From Bacillota bacterium (GTDB lineage: Bacteria; Bacillota; Sulfobacillia; RBS10-35; JAJYVN01): DNA of 7,117 bases. Numbering within the stretch: the first letter of the stretch is position 1; each line of letters starts with the position of its first letter. Both the position numbers and the translations under genes were made by a program. Below the pieces are notes generated by a model, which was given only the letters and a program-made list of their open reading frames with translations, was not told the DNA's origin and did not search any database. Positions 6,035-7,117 of the stretch are shown here, piece after piece. Where the stretch lies: NCBI GenBank assembly GCA_021791995.1, contig JAJYVN010000154.1:1-7117 (forward strand). Reading direction: 5' to 3'.

Positions 6035-6853
6035 ATGGCGGTGGATGAGGAGCGGCCCGCCGCGGAAAGCACCGGAATGATGCGCTGGCTTCTGACCTAC
6101 GCGGATATGATCACACTCCTGATGATCTTCTTCGTTATCCTTTACGCCTTCAGCAAGACCAACACGACCAAGTATGAGCAGATCGCGCTCTCCCTTGCGG
6201 CTGCCTTGCATGGTGCGCCGAACACCGTTGGGCAACCCAACTCGAGCCAAAATTCATTGATCCCCATCGCAACCACGCCCGCGACCGTGTCAACCACCGC
6301 GTCCGCAGCCCCATCCCCCTCAGCGGCCACTTCAGCCGCCACAGTCTATTTGCAGCAGTTGGCGAGCCAGGTGAGCGCGGTGCTGGCGACGGCGGGATCC
6401 GCAAAGGGGGATACGAAGATCACCTCCCAGGGACTGGAGATCAACTTTGCCGGCGACGGTGTATACTTTGCCTCTGCCAGCGCGGTGATCACACCCCAGT
6501 TCGAAGCGGTCTTGCTGAAGCTTGCGCCTCTTCTGAAGACGTCGCCCTACGAGATCCGGGTGGAGGGCTTCACGAACGACCTTCCGTTGCATAGTTCCAT
6601 CTATCCGACCGCGTGGGAGCTGTCTGCCGCCCGGGCTGTGAACGTTCTGCGCTATCTTACGGAGGTTGGTGGGGTGCCGCCCCACATCATGGAGGCAGAT
6701 GCCTTTGGGCAATGGCATCCGCAATACCCGAACACCTCGCCGACCAATTTGGCGCTGAATCGGAGCGTCGACATCGTGGTCACCGACCAGACGCCTCTCG
6801 GGCTTGATGAGGGTGGGCCTGACGTCGCGCCGCCGGGTGAATCGGTTCCGTAA
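6035..6853 (+). CDS. motB: MotB-like flagellar stator protein (OmpA C-terminal domain)
   Basis: The protein has 272 residues from ATG 6035. MotB pairs with MotA as the ion-driven stator of the flagellar motor and anchors it to peptidoglycan. After a short cytoplasmic N terminus comes one membrane segment, LLTYADMITLLMIFFVILYAF (19-39). It contains the family's ion-binding aspartate (Asp24) in the YAD motif. A Ser/Thr/Ala/Pro-rich periplasmic linker (about 60-108) leads to an OmpA/MotB peptidoglycan-binding domain (about 125-255) with VEGFTND, WELSAARA and LALNRSVDIVV. The C terminus is a short acidic/proline tail. The start is uncertain: GGGGGA abuts ATG 6035 but is well placed for in-frame GTG 6041; ATG 6002 is nearly at the predicted transcription start. 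No motA adjoins it, which is unusual because the two genes are normally paired. A role in another ion-driven or envelope complex cannot be excluded, though the MotB membrane motif is strong. Confidence 0.88.
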   Translation: MAVDEERPAAESTGMMRWLLTYADMITLLMIFFVILYAFSKTNTTKYEQIALSLAAALHGAPNTVGQPNSSQNSLIPIATTPATVSTTASAAPSPSAATSAATVYLQQLASQVSAVLATAGSAKGDTKITSQGLEINFAGDGVYFASASAVITPQFEAVLLKLAPLLKTSPYEIRVEGFTNDLPLHSSIYPTAWELSAARAVNVLRYLTEVGGVPPHIMEADAFGQWHPQYPNTSPTNLALNRSVDIVVTDQTPLGLDEGGPDVAPPGESVP

Positions 6854-6854
6854 G

Positions 6855-6871
6855 GGAGGTCCCACACCTCC
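6855..6871 (+). terminator. Possible weak terminator hairpin after motB
   Basis: GGAGGT (6855-6860) pairs with ACCTCC (6866-6871) around the loop CCCAC, starting two bases after the motB stop. The following bases, GTGTCTTGG, are not a clear T-run, so intrinsic termination would be inefficient. Confidence 0.35.
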
Positions 6872-6879
6872 GTGTCTTG

Positions 6880-6960
6880 GTGCACACTGCTTCCATCCAG
6901 CCGATTCGGTTTGCCCATGGTGGTGTGGGGCCGGTTCGGTGCAATTCCTGCTGTGTGCAC
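6880..6960. repeat. Interrupted inverted repeat in the motB-IS gap
   Basis: GTGCACAC (6880-6887) is complementary to GTGTGCAC (6953-6960), and two more pairs (GC/GC) follow after a single T-T mismatch. About 65 nt separate the arms. The segment shows no coding frame I can support. It may be a large hairpin or a protein-binding pair, or chance. Confidence 0.35.
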
Positions 6961-7026
6961 TCTGCCGGGCATTTCACAGGGTTTCAACTGTTGACCAACT
7001 AGATCTACGTCTAACGACAGATATTG

Positions 7027-7032
7027 TATACT
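7027..7032 (+). promoter_or_regulatory. Candidate -10 box for tnpA
   Basis: TATACT (7027-7032) lies seven bases before the tnpA ATG. No matching -35 box is visible at 16-18 nt (the TTGACC at 6991-6996 is 30 nt away). No Shine-Dalgarno sequence precedes the ATG. If used, the mRNA would be leaderless or nearly so. Confidence 0.35.
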
Positions 7033-7038
7033 GAGTGC

Positions 7039-7117
7039 ATGAAGTTAAGTACATGGGCGGAGGAACAGGGCATCAGCTACCAAGCCGCGTGGCGAATGGA
7101 CCGCGATGGCAAGCTGC
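7039..7117 (+). CDS. tnpA: IS607-type TnpA serine recombinase, N-terminal fragment at window edge
   Basis: The frame from ATG 7039 gives 26 residues, starting MKLSTWAEEQGISYQAAW and ending DGKL, cut by the window edge. This is the MerR-like helix-turn-helix opening typical of IS607 transposases, in which an N-terminal DNA-binding domain precedes the serine-recombinase catalytic domain. The usual pattern is M-K-L-x-x-W-A-x-x-x-G-[IV]-S-Y-x-[TA]-[AL]. The catalytic serine and the partner tnpB are outside the window, so activity cannot be judged. An aspartate follows WRM where relatives that I recall have an aromatic residue. Confidence 0.85.
   Translation, partial: MKLSTWAEEQGISYQAAWRMDRDGKL

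Larger units (their letters stand above)
6981..7117 (+). mobile_element. Left end of an IS607-family insertion sequence (continues past the window)
   Basis: From about 6981 the composition shifts from GC-rich to about 60% A+T, and this runs into a TnpA start codon at 7039. IS607 elements lack terminal inverted repeats, so the exact left end cannot be fixed from the sequence; a boundary at or near the GGG at 6979-6981 is only a guess. The family usually encodes tnpA followed by tnpB, which would lie to the right. Confidence 0.6.

Noticed and set aside
6991..7017. TTGACC (6991-6996) as the -35 box of a tnpA promoter
   Set aside because: It is 30 nt from TATACT, and the only hexamer near it, TAACGA, is a poor -10 at 15-nt spacing.
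1..7117. CRISPR arrays, tRNA or rRNA genes
   Set aside because: No regularly spaced direct repeats, tRNA cloverleaf or rRNA-like conserved stretches were seen; the T-box binds a tRNA but is not one.

Overview
The window looks like chromosomal DNA from a high-GC (roughly 60% G+C) member of the Bacillota. Four signs point there: a tRNA-sensing T-box leader in front of aspS, a 6S-RNA-like element between aspS and rarA, a secreted protein with S-layer-homology (SLH) domains, and Shine-Dalgarno-type ribosome sites. The species cannot be named from the sequence; a Sulfobacillus-like or other deep-branching Bacillota lineage is only a guess.

Layout. At the left edge a possible gene runs leftward off the window (1-81, minus). 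All other genes lie on the plus strand: (i) a secreted SLH protein with a C-terminal GH76-like glycosidase domain (178-2208); (ii) a promoter overlapping that gene's stop codon, followed by an aspartate-specific T-box leader (2241-2480) and aspS (2500-4305); (iii) a promoter and a structured ~200-nt RNA that fits 6S RNA (about 4351-4550); (iv) rarA/mgsA, a replication-associated AAA+ ATPase (4578-5936); (v) its own promoter and a MotB-like stator protein with no motA next to it (6035-6853); (vi) an AT-rich segment leading into the first 26 codons of an IS607-type TnpA serine recombinase (7039 to the right edge), so an insertion sequence begins near the right end.

How it works together. The best-supported regulatory unit is the T-box-aspS module. 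The specifier codon is GAC (Asp), the antiterminator carries the tRNA-end-binding bulge, and its 3' arm competes with a 10-bp terminator, so aspS should be read through when tRNA-Asp is uncharged. The enzyme has residues typical of non-discriminating AspRS, which suggests it may also make Asp-tRNA(Asn) for GatCAB amidation. The other genes look like independent units with their own promoters. Nothing here amounts to a new multi-gene system; the most interesting items are the RNA elements, the AspRS specificity signature, the SLH-GH76 fusion and the unlinked motB.
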